From Pelodera strongyloides (Eukaryota; Nematoda; Chromadorea; Rhabditida; Rhabditidae): a stretch of DNA of 64,000 bases. Position 1 is the stretch's first letter; each line of letters starts with the position of its first letter. The notes under the pieces are model-generated. The model was given only the letters and a program-made list of their open reading frames with translations, did not search any database and had not been told where the DNA came from. Of this stretch, positions 1-30,360 are shown piece by piece. A program made the position numbers and the translations under genes. The stretch covers positions 162,950-226,949 of the forward strand of contig JAANDG010000205.1 of assembly GCA_036852015.1 (NCBI GenBank), given 5' to 3'.

Positions 1-108
1 TACTTCCAGGGGTCACCTGAAATGGAACATTTTTTTACTAATTTTTACTTTACTGATTTCATTGCATACTCCGTGTGACGTTGGGAGCCCTGCTGACATG
101 CATGGATA

Positions 109-263
109 TTTCGCCTGTGTGTATGATTCGCCTGTGTGTATCATTCGCCTGTGTGTATCATTCGCCTGTGTGTATCATTCGCCTGTGTGTATCATTCGCC
201 TGTGTGTACATTCGCCTGTGTGTATCATTCGCCTGTGTGTATCGTCATTCGCCTGTGTGTATC
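109..263 (+). repeat. 17-bp minisatellite, about nine copies
   Basis: The unit ATTCGCCTGTGTGTATC is repeated about nine times with small length changes. The reading frame stays open through it, so an N-terminal cysteine-rich peptide would be read in rotating frames because 17 is not a multiple of three. I think the repeat is untranslated leader and that the protein starts at 302. Tandem monomers upstream of ORF1 are known as promoter repeats in LINE families; that role here is an inference. Confidence 0.8.
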
Positions 264-301
264 GGCCGTGTGCGGTTGCACTCTCCGCGTCTCACACCAA
301 C

Positions 302-1069
302 ATGTCCCATACCATCGATTCAACTATCACACCTATTTCCCGACCAGATAATTCTATTCGCCAAATCATTCAATCAACTATCGCCGAACTATCCACTGAA
401 TTGAAGACATTTATTCGTGAAGAAATCTCCGAATCTTTTCACCGATACGAAATCAAGGACCAATTTGTCGTCTTGAACTTGGAGGAAAACGAACGGGTGA
501 GTATTGAGTTTGATATTATATCCAAAATCATGTCTCTTGCAAAGTACTCACCCGGTTCGTTTATTATTATCGGCCGCATTGGCAATCCAAAGTCTACCAC
601 TCGGCCTATTCTTTGTTCAATGAATGCCGGTTTTCGTTTGCCCTATTTTAAGGATCTCGCTCAAAAGCTGAAGAACACTCCTGATCTGGCTCATCTGAAT
701 GTACGCCGTGCCGAGACGCCCAAACAGCGTCGTGAAGGCTTCATTCGCCGCCAAGAAGCTCGACAGCGTGATCAAACTACAGACGAACCAATGACGTCAT
801 CGCCCCCTTCGACCCCACAAGCAATTGAAGAACCCCGCGAGACACAAACCGAACAATTGTCACCCACACCCCAATTGCCCCAAACTCCCCGCGAGCTAGC
901 TGAGGCAGATGAATTGTCCATATGTGAGCAGTACGGGATTACCCTAATGCAGAAAAAACATTGTGATAGGGTAGCCAAAGTTATGGCCAAGAAAAACAAT
1001 CCGGTGGCAGAATTAAATGTGAGACATATGCTGTATAAGACTGGTCTAAGTCAACCTAAGTCGAATTAA
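302..1069 (+). CDS. ORF1-like nucleic-acid-binding protein of a retroelement
   Basis: The intact frame encodes 255 residues from the MSHTID start. I chose this start because the paralogous copy at 13581 begins at the equivalent place (MEIDPP) and the sequence upstream is minisatellite. The middle holds an alpha-beta region (FVVLNLEE, IIIGRIGN, RPILCSMN) followed by a basic helix (VRRAETPKQRREGF). This order resembles the RRM-like and C-terminal domains of LINE ORF1 proteins, which bind RNA and act as chaperones in the retrotransposition particle. The C-terminal third is rich in P, T and E and looks disordered. No zinc knuckles are seen. The family assignment rests on pattern, not on a search. 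It could also be a domesticated or orphan protein. Confidence 0.6.
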   Translation: MSHTIDSTITPISRPDNSIRQIIQSTIAELSTELKTFIREEISESFHRYEIKDQFVVLNLEENERVSIEFDIISKIMSLAKYSPGSFIIIGRIGNPKSTTRPILCSMNAGFRLPYFKDLAQKLKNTPDLAHLNVRRAETPKQRREGFIRRQEARQRDQTTDEPMTSSPPSTPQAIEEPRETQTEQLSPTPQLPQTPRELAEADELSICEQYGITLMQKKHCDRVAKVMAKKNNPVAELNVRHMLYKTGLSQPKSN

Positions 1070-1520
1070 ATTAAATAAGTAAATTATACATTTTGCTCAA
1101 GTTTATCTTTGTTTTCTGTAGTATATGTATTCATCCCTGTAAGTAGTGAAGGACTTGAACCCTTTACTCTAGTGGATTCGGTTTACCCATACGTTGCTCT
1201 ATGCATTTCATTTTATCTCTGTATGCGTTTCTAAATAAACCATTATATATATTTCGTATTACAGTACACAAGTACATTACATGAATTGCATTATTCTTCA
1301 ATCTCAATTCTTTTCCTTAACATAAAAGTAAGAAATTTCCCAATACAATTAACTGATACATACCAACGTCAAAAAAGCAAAGAAGTAAACAAAAAGGAGG
1401 TACACATCGTGTTGTTTTTAATTAGGTGTCGATAAAAGGGTACCGTTCCAGTGGATAAATCCTACCTCCTACTTAGCCCTGCTGGCACCTAGGCAACAAT
1501 CAGGTCTATTGTGAAAAACC

Positions 1521-1588
1521 TGGCGTGCAGCGGACTCGAAACCGCGTCACTTATCTACTCGACAAGCACTCACCGGTTGAGCTACACC
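1521..1588 (-). mobile_element. tRNA-derived SINE head
   Basis: On the minus strand there is a box-A-like TAGCTCAACCGG and, about 35 bases later, a box-B-like GTTTCGAGTCC flanked by GCGG and CCGC. The acceptor stem pairs only partly, so this is a tRNA-like promoter of a SINE rather than a working tRNA gene. Confidence 0.45.
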
Positions 1589-1779
1589 AATAATGTAAAA
1601 ACTGGGGCAGTTAGGCTAGGTCCAAAAAACATACCTCCAACTGTAAAAGTCTGATTCGTTGTGCGCTCAGCTTGATCAGGATGAATGCGTCGTCGGCCGA
1701 TAAAATTTCCTCAATGTATTCACAAATCTCTCCTGAAAAAATACTCTGTATTGCAGTGCATTTCCTTTACGTTTCATGA

Positions 1780-1960
1780 TTAAAGCGAAATACCGGCCGG
1801 TTTCTGAAACGCATCGGGGACAACTGAATTCTTACGTATTTATGCTAATTTGCTCGAATTTAGCTCGATTTTTATTTTAATTTATGTTCATTTGCATAGG
1901 CTGCCTAAGAATGCTGGTGTACTCGATGTGTTTCAAAAACCGACCGATATTTCACTTTAA
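1780..1960. mobile_element. TTAA MITE, family A
   Basis: Inverted ends begin TTAAAGCGAAATACCGG and continue into GTTTTTGAAACGCA, with a TTAA target duplication. The core carries TATGCTAATTTGCTCG and TCATTTGCATA. This is the type copy of the commonest repeat in the window. TTAA targets are typical of the piggyBac and Kolobok superfamilies; no transposase is present to decide between them. Confidence 0.9.
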
Positions 1961-2493
1961 AACTACATCGTAGATTGCATTATATCATGGAGCACACCTC
2001 TTTTTCTCTTACTCTCGCAGGAAGCTTCAGACTTAGGATACTACTCTCGACCTCTTGCATCACTTGCTAGTCGCCAGTCACTCACAAGAGGGCAGCTAGT
2101 GAAAGATGGTTCGCTCGTTAACTTTCCACCGAACTTTCTTCTCTTTTTTTCTCACTATTTTCTACATTTTCACTAATTCTAAAACTACACTCCACCGGGG
2201 CATCGTACCGAAGGCGACCGCACCCCGGAGGCATAAATCCCCGTATATGACTTAGGGCCTTAGGGCCCTTAGGGGTCGAAACGAGGTGCCCTACTTTCTA
2301 CCCCTATTCAATTATAACCCTTTTCTTTCCCTTTTCCTATTATTTTCCTATATATTGTATCATAAATTATAACTATATGTTTATTTTTCTATTAGGGACT
2401 AGATACAAACACAATAATACCAGGTAAATCAGTCAAATCAGTCCTCTGGAACCAAAATCAGTCCTCCAGAAACACAAGAGTAACCCTACTCAC

Positions 2494-20641
<18,148 letters not shown>

Positions 20642-20854
20642 GAGCTGAAATGTGAAATGTTGCAGATAATAAGCATTTTTTTCAATATTAAACAATAAAA
20701 GTTAGCTTGAAAACGAATCGAACAAGGAACGTGAAACAGAACCAAATGAACTACGGTGCTCAAGTCGACCGGGCGCATTTAAAAAAAGAATGATCATGTA
20801 GTACACACCAGGAAACAAACTAATACTAATTAACCCAATTCCACAACACAATAA

Positions 20855-21218
20855 TTAAAGGGAATATGTAGGCACTCAAAATGAGCAAAACAACTGCGAA
20901 ACTAGAGTTTCCACACAAGACATGAATTTAAGTAGGCGACTGAATATGTAAATTCGAATATTCTCATTTGTATGCAAATATGTCGCTGTTGCAAGCTATA
21001 TGCCGATGTATGCACACATGCTAAATTTTTGCTCCATCAGACCTGCCGTGTAAGCCAGGGTGGCAGTAAACGCGTTTACTATGGAAAAGGTGAACTTTGA
21101 AAATCATTTTCTTTTAAATGGGAAACTTTTAACAATTTTTGTTGTTGTTTCCTTAATGAGGAATACACATTCTATTAATACAGCTTAACTTCAAAAAGGG
21201 CATACATATTCCCTTTAA
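20855..21218. mobile_element. TTAA element, AGGGAATATGTA family
   Basis: Ends TTAAAGGGAATATGTAGGCA and GGGCATACATATTCCCTTTAA bound 364 bp. It lies just upstream of POLR3A exon 1, in the presumed promoter interval between POLR3A and the possible gene at 21866. Confidence 0.8.
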
Positions 21219-21274
21219 AAAACAACAAGCGATGAAAAATGCAATCAAAATGACGACCGGCGGGCGCCCAGCCA

Positions 21275-21455
21275 CTAGTATCAAATCAGTACTAGTTTAG
21301 TTATAAAGCAGCGTTGATCTCGTGAAATAAGTATCAGTTATACATACGACTAGTATTAATGCAAAACTGATCTACTCTCCCAAGAAACATTAGTATAAAT
21401 GCTAATAAGCTACTAGTTGCATGCTATCGCAATACTAGTATGATACTAGTGTGAA
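21275..21455. repeat. Cluster of six ACTAGT palindromes
   Basis: ACTAGT occurs six times in about 180 bp, mostly as TACTAGTA or CACTAGTA. The region also contains TTAGTATAAATGCTAATAAG. Its role is unknown; it lies in the interval between two divergent transcription units. Confidence 0.6.
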
Positions 21456-21865
21456 CCGCAACGCGGAAACGCAGTGCGCGAAATACGGTAGTCTGGCTGT
21501 TTTTCAGTAACGCAAGGCGAATTTAATGTAAGTTGCATATGTATGGTTCTTGTAAAACCCACTATAATTGGTAAAAAATAATACATCCACCTTATTCTAA
21601 TAAAATAAAAAGTTTGCTATCAGATATTGTTGCCTACGATTTATTTATTTAGTTATTTTTGTAAAAAAAATACCACATATGAAATTTTCAACGCTTGTAT
21701 GTGTATTTCGGATTACTTTACGAAATCAACTCCCATTCACGCTCCGTGCTATCCAAGTGTTTATTATAATTGGTGTAAGAGGATTAACCTCTCCCTAATA
21801 TAAAGTGGTATTCATATTTAATAGAATCCGACCGAAGACCCAACTGACAGAATGAAGATTCAAGT

Positions 21866-22260
21866 ATGCTCAAATTCATTTGTGTTATTGAATACCAGGC
21901 GGACAATGAGCCCTTGCGGCTCTTCTCCCTGAAGTGTGGTCGGCCTTCGGCATTGCCCGATTTTACGCATGAAGAACTGATCAATGCTACAAGGTAAAAC
22001 AAAGTATTACGTTAGTTTGGTTGTTTAATAGCATGGATCTATAGAAAAAAATTCACTACGTGCTTGCTCGACTCCCTTTTCTTCAAGCTCTCTAAATTAT
22101 ACAGTACCCTCCTGGTCGTGCTCTGCTAAAGGTAATGTCAGTGACTGTCTACGGTGTCCTCTCAACGCGCCTTTGACCCAAACAGGAAAAAATATCACAT
22201 CTATCACAACACCAACACTAACTTTTATTATGCGAGCGGAGCGACACTGCGTACAATACA
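21866..22260 (+). CDS. Possible 5' exons of an unrecognised gene
   Basis: An ATG at 21866 opens a 128-base exon ending at an AG/GTAAAA donor (21993). It reads MLKFICVIEYQADNEPLRLF and goes on SLKCGRPSALPDFTHEELIN, a sequence with the composition of a real protein. A second exon in matching phase can be read at 22186-22260 (KKYHIYHNTNTNFYYASG), bounded by CAG and GTACGT. A competing acceptor at about 22105 leads to a stop. I do not recognise the family and cannot find later exons, so this could be a gene, a truncated relic or chance. The gene would be divergent from POLR3A. Confidence 0.4.
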
Positions 22261-22499
22261 GTACGTACCGGGGTTTCCAAGTATGGTGAAAATTTACAGT
22301 AGATTAGTACACGAGAATATTTTTTTAATTTTCCACATTGTATATGCAAGTTTCTTGCATAAACACGGTAGTATTGTTCCGACCTGTGAAAAAATGTGCA
22401 CCACTCAACAAAACACAAATCATGAAAAAAATTCCTTAATTAAACCAGTATAAAACCTGAATAGTTCACCGTACACCGGCGCACTCTAGTTCACACAAA

Positions 22500-23060
22500 T
22501 ATAATAATAGTGATTTCAAACAAAGAAAAACAGCCAAGCAATATTAGAAAAAAGATATGGAGTAGAAATTGATAGTAATAAAAACAATATTAAACCGTGT
22601 CAAGACACCAATTCAAATAAAATTCCAAAATTATGGTAATTGTAAATAGACAACTGTCATGGCGCAACGTGTTCACAACGTAATGAGCTTGTAATAGAAT
22701 AAGTGAGGTGCTATATTCAAGAGCTAATTAACGAAGAGGGTACTCCTCGCGATATATAATTGCAATTGTTTCATTTAAGCTATAAATTCATAAGGTAGCG
22801 CACTTGAAAATATATTATTGCCGGTAAAACCGACAAAAATAAATTAGTAAACAGAACAAAAAACTACAACTTCAATTGAATATCCTATAGGGGAGATAAA
22901 TTCACTGCTACCACGTAAACCTGAATGTCGAGATAAAGTTCCTAAGACACAAAGGTGTACGGTAGGCCATTACTTACTCAATATCTCTAGAGTGTACCAT
23001 ACACCTTTGAAATATAACAATTGAATACCTAGTGAGCATCATGGTGCCGCGCTGTGATAA
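22500..23060. other. Intergenic AT-rich sequence
   Basis: No frame, repeat or RNA signal that I can support. Contains scattered A-rich runs and a short inverted pair around GGTGTACGGTAGG and GTGTACCATACACC. Confidence 0.5.
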
Positions 23061-23063
23061 TAA

Positions 23064-23279
23064 GGGCGCATTCGAGTTGGGCAAAATGCATAAATTTCGC
23101 GAAATATTCTGTTCGAGTTGATAGGGTGAGAGAGTATTGACAAATAAGACGGCCCAGGAAAAAAATGTTTTCAAGGCTCTGCGTCTCTCACATGAGAGTG
23201 CTATTTCGCAGCGCGCTAACACTGCCTAACAGTGAACTCGAACTGATTATTTCGCATTTTGCCCAACTCGAATGCGCCC
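23064..23279. mobile_element. Harbinger-like MITE with TAA duplication
   Basis: Inverted ends GGGCGCATTCGAGTTGGGCA bound 216 bp, with TAA at 23061-23063 and 23280-23282. The 3-bp TAA duplication and GGGC terminus fit PIF/Harbinger. The end sequence TTCGAGTTGGG is shared with the MITE at 42490-42748. Confidence 0.82.
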
Positions 23280-23504
23280 TAAGGACTCAACGCTTGGTCA
23301 TGTCATGTTCTAACAAATGTGCCTACTAGCTACCATATCTGGTAATAAACCGGCGACAACCAAGCACAGAACCCCTACGGTAAGGCAGACAAAATCTCAA
23401 TTTCGTACCTAAATTCAATTTTCATGGATATAAATGTTCGAGACCAGTTGCGAATGAGTTGACACGTACTAGTGGCCTTCACCTATATTTACATTAAATC
23501 TACC

Positions 23505-23673
23505 TTAAAGCGAAATAACGGCCGGTTTTTGAAACGCATCTCAAGTACCATTAACATGCATTTATGCAACGTGGGGTCTAGTTTTTATTCTAATTCTTGC
23601 TCATTTGCATATGCTGCATAAGAAAGCAGGTGTACGCAACGCGTCACAAAAACCGGCCAGTATTTCGCTTTAA
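23505..23673. mobile_element. TTAA MITE, family A
   Basis: TTAAAGCGAAATAACGGCCGG at the left and GGCCAGTATTTCGCTTTAA at the right, TTAA flanks. It is in the intergenic stretch between POLR3A and the F-box gene. Confidence 0.88.
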
Positions 23674-23699
23674 AAAATTTGCTGAAACTAATTATTAAT

Positions 23700-25056
23700 A
23701 AGATATATAGAGGGAAGGAGGTAATAATAGTACTCTCAATTGTACATAAGTCCTGCCGTGTTTTAGAAAACGTCACAAGTTCGCCCATGTTAGTTCAATA
23801 AATAACCAAAACTCGGCAGAAACCCTAGCCTAAAATACTTTGTTAAACAAGAGCAATACATTGAGCTGCGAACAACATAAATATGCCATAACTGTTGTCA
23901 ATCAAAAGGAAAAAAATAGCACATAGGAACAGTAACAGTTTGTTTGCTGCTGAACAAAAAATAATCTATCTTACCAAATCATAGAAAAGGAAACTAGCAT
24001 TTAGCAAACAAACCATCATGTCAATAAACATAACTTTCAAAATATCAGAATGAAAATCTCAATCCCAGGAAACATTACCGAAAAACAAGAGCAACATCAG
24101 CAAAATGAAAATGTTAGTAAAGTAAGTTTTACAACCCAAAATCCCCAAAACGTGAAAATGGCCAGAAAAATAACTACGTTCAAGATGCAAAATGTGCACA
24201 GCTTGAAGGCCAGGTAGACTAACAAAGGCTATAACGCCCAAAAAATAATAGAGACAAGTAGGAAAACACAAAAGGCACAGTTCCACAGAGGACAGTTATA
24301 TGTGATAAGGCATTCGCTGGCTAAGAACTTATATATATACGGTGATACACATCGCTGTACAGACTAGCAAAGAAAAGGAAGTAAGCGAAGCGAAACTAAA
24401 CTACACTAACTACTTGAGACTGACTACGGTAGGGAGTTCGGTTGTGTTCCTAACAACAGTACACAGTACTGACTTGGTTGCACAAAACAACACAATCAGC
24501 CAACCAAGTTCCCCACTCAACAACTAGCGGATATATGGACGGAAATAGAATTCATATGTTTCATACACATAACATCTTTGTTGTACATTTTGTATAAGGA
24601 CATCATAAGGGGAATCTTTTTCCTATTAATCAATGTGTGTACAGAACTCAAAACATTTTGGTTTCAAATATATAGAAATAATACATAATAGCTATTGACA
24701 GCCTATGAACATGAAATCAACTAAACTTAGTCAGCCATAATTCACAAACTACGCAAACAACGAAATGAGGATATAATAGAGCAAAAACCCGAGTGTTCTT
24801 TCTCAACGGATAGTGGGTGTGTTTTTAAATAGTTTAGTTTAAGGCACAGACAGAGGGGATAGGCATGAGGGTCATTCTACTATATATTACATTATTAGTT
24901 AAGTTATATATGAGGTTATTAGTGATGTAGAACACAGTAGTTGACGTAAGCAACGTCCATCCAGAAGTCGGCTACCCTCTGATACAAGGGATTTAATCTA
25001 ACATACATGCCTTTCCTCGGAGTAGCAGGCCTTAATTCTTCATTCAGGCCTTAGCC
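23700..25056. other. Intergenic interval and 3' flank of the F-box gene
   Basis: No further gene found. The part next to 25057 should hold the 3' untranslated region of the F-box gene on the minus strand, but I cannot single out its poly(A) signal. Confidence 0.45.
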
Positions 25057-28000
25057 TTAGGCTGCATCACACCGACTGGACTTTCGGCATGGTTCTCCAT
25101 TCACGAATATTGAATGTGTGGTCTCAGACTTGTGGAAAGTAAGCACAGCGGACTCGTGCATCGTCTAAAATAATAATTTATTATGTTGTATACATACATA
25201 CAATTCATAGGAAAAATATATGCAACGTACAAGATTATATACATATGCATACTATACTTAAAAACAATTAATTAAAAACTCCACAAAAGTCGGAAATAAT
25301 TACAGTATGGCAGATAACTACTTACCAATTGTTCAAAAGCCGAGTAGTATTCAGTCTCCAAAATCATCCTTTGTGAAACGAGAGCTGAAATGCGAATAAC
25401 GTATAACGTTAATCGTACAAATTAACAGTTATGTTATAGACACACAAGTCATGGTGAGCCACAGTTCACACGTTCACAGTAACAAGATAACGAAAACCGA
25501 TGGTGAATATAAAAGTCACCAACCTTCCAATAATTCAGCTTGACTAACTACCGAATCCGTGAAGTTGATTTGTACATTATCAGGGCACTTTCGAGCCAAA
25601 CACTTGAAAAGGGTCCTCCAGCAGTCTCTGAAGTAAAACAAGTGTAAGCGTAGAGTAGAGAAGGAACCGATAAAATGCAACAAGCGTCATGAATAACTTG
25701 ACTGACAAAAAGCAGTGACTGTACACATACCTGTGCTAATGAAGTCGACAAACAGCTAAACCTTACCTATTCCTGAACGCACTCCTTTCATAACATCGAA
25801 TGCTGTTCATCAGTTTTGAGTGTGCTTCAAAAACGACCTCGTCGTCCGAGTCGATACTGGAAAAAAATATGATAAAGATAAATGTATAGAGGATTCATTA
25901 CATAATGAATTTAGTGTAATCACTCATCGGTACCAATCAACTGCAGTGACAAATACAAAAATGTTCATTTGGATATCTGTTTGAGTGGGACTAGTCCAGT
26001 GACCCGCTACCAGCTACATGAGCTACCTAATCACATATTAGATAAATATAACACGATGAAATAGGTACGTAAAAAACCGACGGATTACAAAGTTCGTGAT
26101 TCCATATTCACGCACACTATAGTACAGTCACAACACATCAGTTTAAAAAAAAAACACCACTTGAATTTGACCCTCCAGCTCCTGGGTATACCTTGCATAT
26201 TTGCACAGAAACGTTCATACTCGTACTAGTATTCGGTAACTAAATACCTAGCAAGCCCCCCTACCGGACGGATAAGTAAGGCTAACCCTTACCGGGAACA
26301 CACATTACCACTCACAACATCCGAACGGTATATATTTAATTAAAAGGGTCAAATTACATGGGGTTTGGCACATGACCTTTCATTGCAGCAAAGTGTTTAT
26401 TACCCTGGATCGATCCTAATCCGGTGCCCCGACACAGGTAAATCCTACCACTCCACACTATATGAATAATAATTACCCGACCCCGTTTAATATACGGATA
26501 TGCAAATTTGCATATGAAAAGGAATCAAAAATGAAAATTCAAAACCTTACCTCTGGTTGGGTCCCTCATACCGGAAGTGCTCGACGGAACTTCCATGTAG
26601 TAGGCATCGGAGCACAATTCTGCATGCGAAAGCCGCCGAACAACCAATCAGGAGTAACCTTCGGACGGAGCACGACGACTGAAATTGAAACCTTACGAAT
26701 TTAACCACATGACATAGTCACTTTAAAGCGAAATATTGAAACACATCGAGTACGCCAGCATTCTTATGCAGCTTTTGCAAATGAACATAAATTAGAAAAA
26801 TAGAATAAAAATCGAGCTAAATTAGCATAAATACATTAGAATTCAGTTGTCCGCGATGCGTTTCAAAAACCCGGCCGGTATTTCGCTTTAAGTTTCGTCT
26901 TAACAACTAAGACTTTCATAGTCATGCCTTCTTTACGTTTAACCGCTTGGTCAGACATGTTTCATTTTAAAGGTTTCAGAACACACTCACAACTTTGCAT
27001 CTTTGACCTGGCAAAAAAAAGAATCATAAAAAATAACTTTCTCTCGCACATCAACCTACAACAAGGGGAAGCGATGACAGCTGACAGACAAATATGAATA
27101 CGCTGATGACGGAAACTCTTTAGAATTTAGCCAAAGGGAAAGGGGATTATATTAGCACTCCTGCGTGTCACTTGCGCATGCACTTAGCAAATTGGTCCGC
27201 TCGCGATCAGAACGACACCGCTGGCTAGTTCGCTACAGAAACTGTCCGTCAACAAATAATGATGATGTGATTACGGTTACGCAATAAGAACATCAGAACC
27301 AACATACAAATCTTGTCGGAAACACGATAGCCTAAGGTACAGAGTCGCGCGTATGTACAGGGAATATATTTGGTCCGCATCTCAAAATTTTGGGGAGGTG
27401 ATTTAGTCTAATTTGCATACAATGCATTACGGATAGCGAGGTGATCGTCCGCATTTGGCGAGGTGTTTTATGCTATGATATGTATGTACATTACATAAGA
27501 CGTAAATTCAGAGACACATAGTAAAGAAGCAGGCAATATAAGCAGGACTAGCAGGATAAATTAAAGATATAAGACATTCTCTCCCAGAACAACAAACTCT
27601 GTTGTTTCTCAATAAGTCTCAAAAAAGCAGACATGCACATACGGTTTTTTTCCTGCAACTTACAGTAATAACAGTAACGTCTCCACTATTTACCCTAAGA
27701 TGTTCTTATGTCATAAGGTCAATACACTACACACTACTATTACTGAAAGTCACGTACGCGCCGTTTGCATGGCCCTAACTGATATTTGCATAAGGTGCAC
27801 TTACATCAAAGGATATTGCGCGACTAGTCAAATTGTGAGGGTCATAAGCAAATAAATCAAGAGGAGCATCAAGAAAACACTTTCCGGAGAGGTCAACGAT
27901 ATGAGCTTGATCTATAGTCTATAGTGAAAAAGAAAGTAAATGTGGAATGTCTATGAGACCGCGATGAGTTTGTGAATCGAGTCGAGACTAGTGAAACCAA

Positions 28001-30360
28001 ATACTACATTAGAGATCCTAGAACAATCTACTTTGAATCACAAAGCACTGAAAGCACACCACCATGGTACAAGCATCACACCACCATGGTACAGGTACAA
28101 GCATCACACTACCATGGTACAAACATCAGAAGTAAATAACAATAAACATCAAATGTAAACAATAAACAAAATCATAAACCAACATACCTTATGTGTGAAT
28201 CCAGTGCTAGATGTGCAATTTGTGATTAAGACGCTTTCTGCTTCAGCTTCGCATACTAAAATGGAAACCATTAGTTTTAGTTATTATAAACCTTGGAGAC
28301 ACATATCCAATTTTTTGTAAGACACATATCCAATTTTTTTTTATTTGGCAGTTTTATTTATTTTTAAAGAATCTATATTTTTCTCTAGGATTTGTTGAAC
28401 ATTCTTTGATGATATGCTTATATACGTTCAATTCCAAAACAGCGCAGTGCTAACTACCAACAACTTCTAAGAGCGACAGTGCTCAATTATAGGATAAGCT
28501 TAACCTCTTAATGGGCTATAAGAACAAATAATTTAAAGATAACGCATTACTTCCGTAACTTTTTTTCCTTCTATGACGACATTTTGTTTTTGGCTCCGTT
28601 TTAGCACTTTATCAGTGGCGCCTGGAGACGCTGGGCGCCAGTGCCAAACTGACAGAAACAAGATAAAACTAAACAGTAATGTTGAAAATAAAAATAAACG
28701 TTTAATAAATACAAACCTCTATCAATAATAGTGTTTCCCACATCGCAATCGTCCAGTACAATAGAAGCTTTTGAATTTAAATAACTCAAGCAGTCAAAAG
28801 CTTCCATCCATGCGGAATTCTGTAAGAAAGACGTAAGTTAGTAAAGCCCTAACCAACCGTGAACCTAAAACAAAAAACAAAACACAATTCGAGAATAAAA
28901 AGGTTAAGTACCACAACTTAAAACATTGCGTAAAGTGGATGACTACAGCTACCGACTACAAATATACAAATTTATAAAAAAGGCTTACCTGATTACAATT
29001 TTTATACACAATTCTGGAGGTGCGAGGTAGGTATGAAGCTAATAAGTCCACTGTTGATGTGATATCATCGCTATGCACCAATAACGGCGTCCGTCCATTT
29101 AGAGATATAAGAACTTCACGTGAATTATCTGTGCCCTAAATATAGAACGGTAAATATTGGCTATTGGCAAAGAGTCAAAGGGAATCGATTCGTGAAGGCC
29201 AAATCAAAAACTCAACACAGACAGCCCAACTAAATCAAAAAGTTAAAACTAACGTTAAACTTTCTGAGGAAAAAAAGTAGTTAATAATAAGTTGAAAATA
29301 ATAATGCCCCACTGCCGGAGAAAAAGAGGTTAGATGGGTACAACTGATCATGCCAAAACTATTACAATAAAACATCAAAAAATAAAACCAACGTTAAGAA
29401 ATAGCAAACACAAAAGCAAATACATTACCTGGAATTCGAGTGAGTTAAGCTTGAAATAATGGCCTTGTCGCTGGATAGTATTCGCCAGTATTAAATGTGA
29501 CAGGTTCTAAAAATAATTAGTTTTACAGTTTTACTTTACTCGTTTTTTGGACATGGAAGATTTCAAAGCATAGAAGGGCTGAATACTAGTCAAATAAATA
29601 AAATTAGTTCATTGAGTGTGTTGTGGTACTCTGAAGGAAGTACACATTCTTATTCTTCTGACAGAATTTAATAAAGTATCATTTAAAACTTACAGAGTCT
29701 TCTGAATTAACAACCAATTTCAAAATTCGGTCCCATATTTCTGAGGGCAATCGTGGCAAATCCATCTGAAAAAAAATGAAATGAGCTTCGTACATAAATT
29801 ATAAATATCGAAAACGAACACCGATGAGAATAAAAAAAAGTGTAGCGGATGCTCAAAGCAATAAATTATAAATTGAGGATAACAATAAGTGCAATAAATA
29901 AAGTAAAACCTCAAATCTCAAGTACACCAACTTGCTCCACGAACTCACACGAAGAGATACATAACAGCAGAACCAGCCGAATGATGGAAAAGAGAAAAGT
30001 ACAAACAACTTGAGAGAAGTACTTTTACGTGTTTACGGATACATATGTATGTGAAATTATAGATAATCCGACTTTTGGGTTAATTATATTGTCCAGACCT
30101 GGTGCGGTGCTCCAAGTCTAGAGCTAACGTTCAACGGCGAGTGTTCTAAACACAAATGAAAGAGAGAAACGGAGGCCAGGCCAGCTGATAAGATGAATGC
30201 CAATAAAATGTTGCGATTTGAATAGGAGACAGGAGGGGAAGGCACGAAGAAGGGGTACTTGTCAATTAGATTAGATAGCGAGTCAACCAAAGCCACCGAC
30301 TTTAATATGAAGCAGCTAGAAGGTTAGTTTAAAACTTACAGACACAGTACAAACAGACAT
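25057..30360 (-). CDS. F-box protein with leucine-rich-like repeats
   Basis: Thirteen coding exons give about 362 residues and the phases close throughout: 30340-30360, 29694-29765, 29429-29506, 28989-29135, 28717-28819, 28188-28255, 27805-27918, 26991-27007, 26551-26658, 25767-25856, 25524-25627, 25326-25384 and 25057-25164. The N-terminus MDLPRLPSEIWDRILKLV (from exon 2) is an F-box, which binds SKP1 in SCF ubiquitin ligases. The middle repeats a beta-strand plus asparagine pattern (SIVLDDCDVGNTII, SVLITNCTSSTG, AHIVDLSGKCFLDAP), as in leucine-rich substrate-binding domains. Exon 8 is only 17 bases. The acceptor of exon 9 is uncertain: CCGAAG fits the phase, while a more typical TTTCAG 20 bases upstream does not. 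The substrate is unknown. Confidence 0.8.
26723..26891. mobile_element. TTAA MITE, family A, left arm shortened
   Basis: Left end TTAAAGCGAAATATTGAAAC lacks the CCGGCCGG segment; the right end is complete. In the intron between exons 8 and 9 of the F-box gene, opposite in orientation to the type copy. Confidence 0.86.
27356..27476. mobile_element. Compact one-unit copy of the satellite-bearing element
   Basis: Reverse complement of the element at 14790-15896, with both flanks preserved and a single 43-bp core unit. It lies in an F-box gene intron. This copy shows the presumed ancestral, unamplified state. Confidence 0.8.
28057..28130. repeat. Short tandem repeat, three units
   Basis: Three degenerate copies of CACACCACCATGGTACAAGC in an F-box gene intron. 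Confidence 0.75.

Larger units (their letters stand above)
109..1260 (+). mobile_element. ORF1-like retroelement, copy 1
   Basis: The element has a 17-bp minisatellite, then an open reading frame at 302-1069, then a 3' tail ending in a run of TA-rich sequence after AATAAAC. The last 60 bases (1189-1249) recur unchanged at 43831-43891, which marks the 3' end of a mobile unit. A diverged second copy lies at about 13494-14530. No reverse transcriptase is present, so the unit is either a non-autonomous element carrying only ORF1 or a remnant of a longer LINE. The exact 5' end is not visible. Confidence 0.65.

Noticed and set aside
62..301. N-terminal cysteine-rich extension of the ORF1-like protein
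   Set aside because: It translates a 17-bp minisatellite in rotating frames and the paralogue starts at the position equivalent to 302.
1521..1588. A functional tRNA gene
   Set aside because: The acceptor stem and anticodon arm do not pair properly; only the promoter boxes are preserved.
1..2480. Remaining C-terminal exons of POLR3A
   Set aside because: Minus-strand reading gives no segment resembling the RPC1 C-terminus here; the exons are presumed to lie beyond the left edge.
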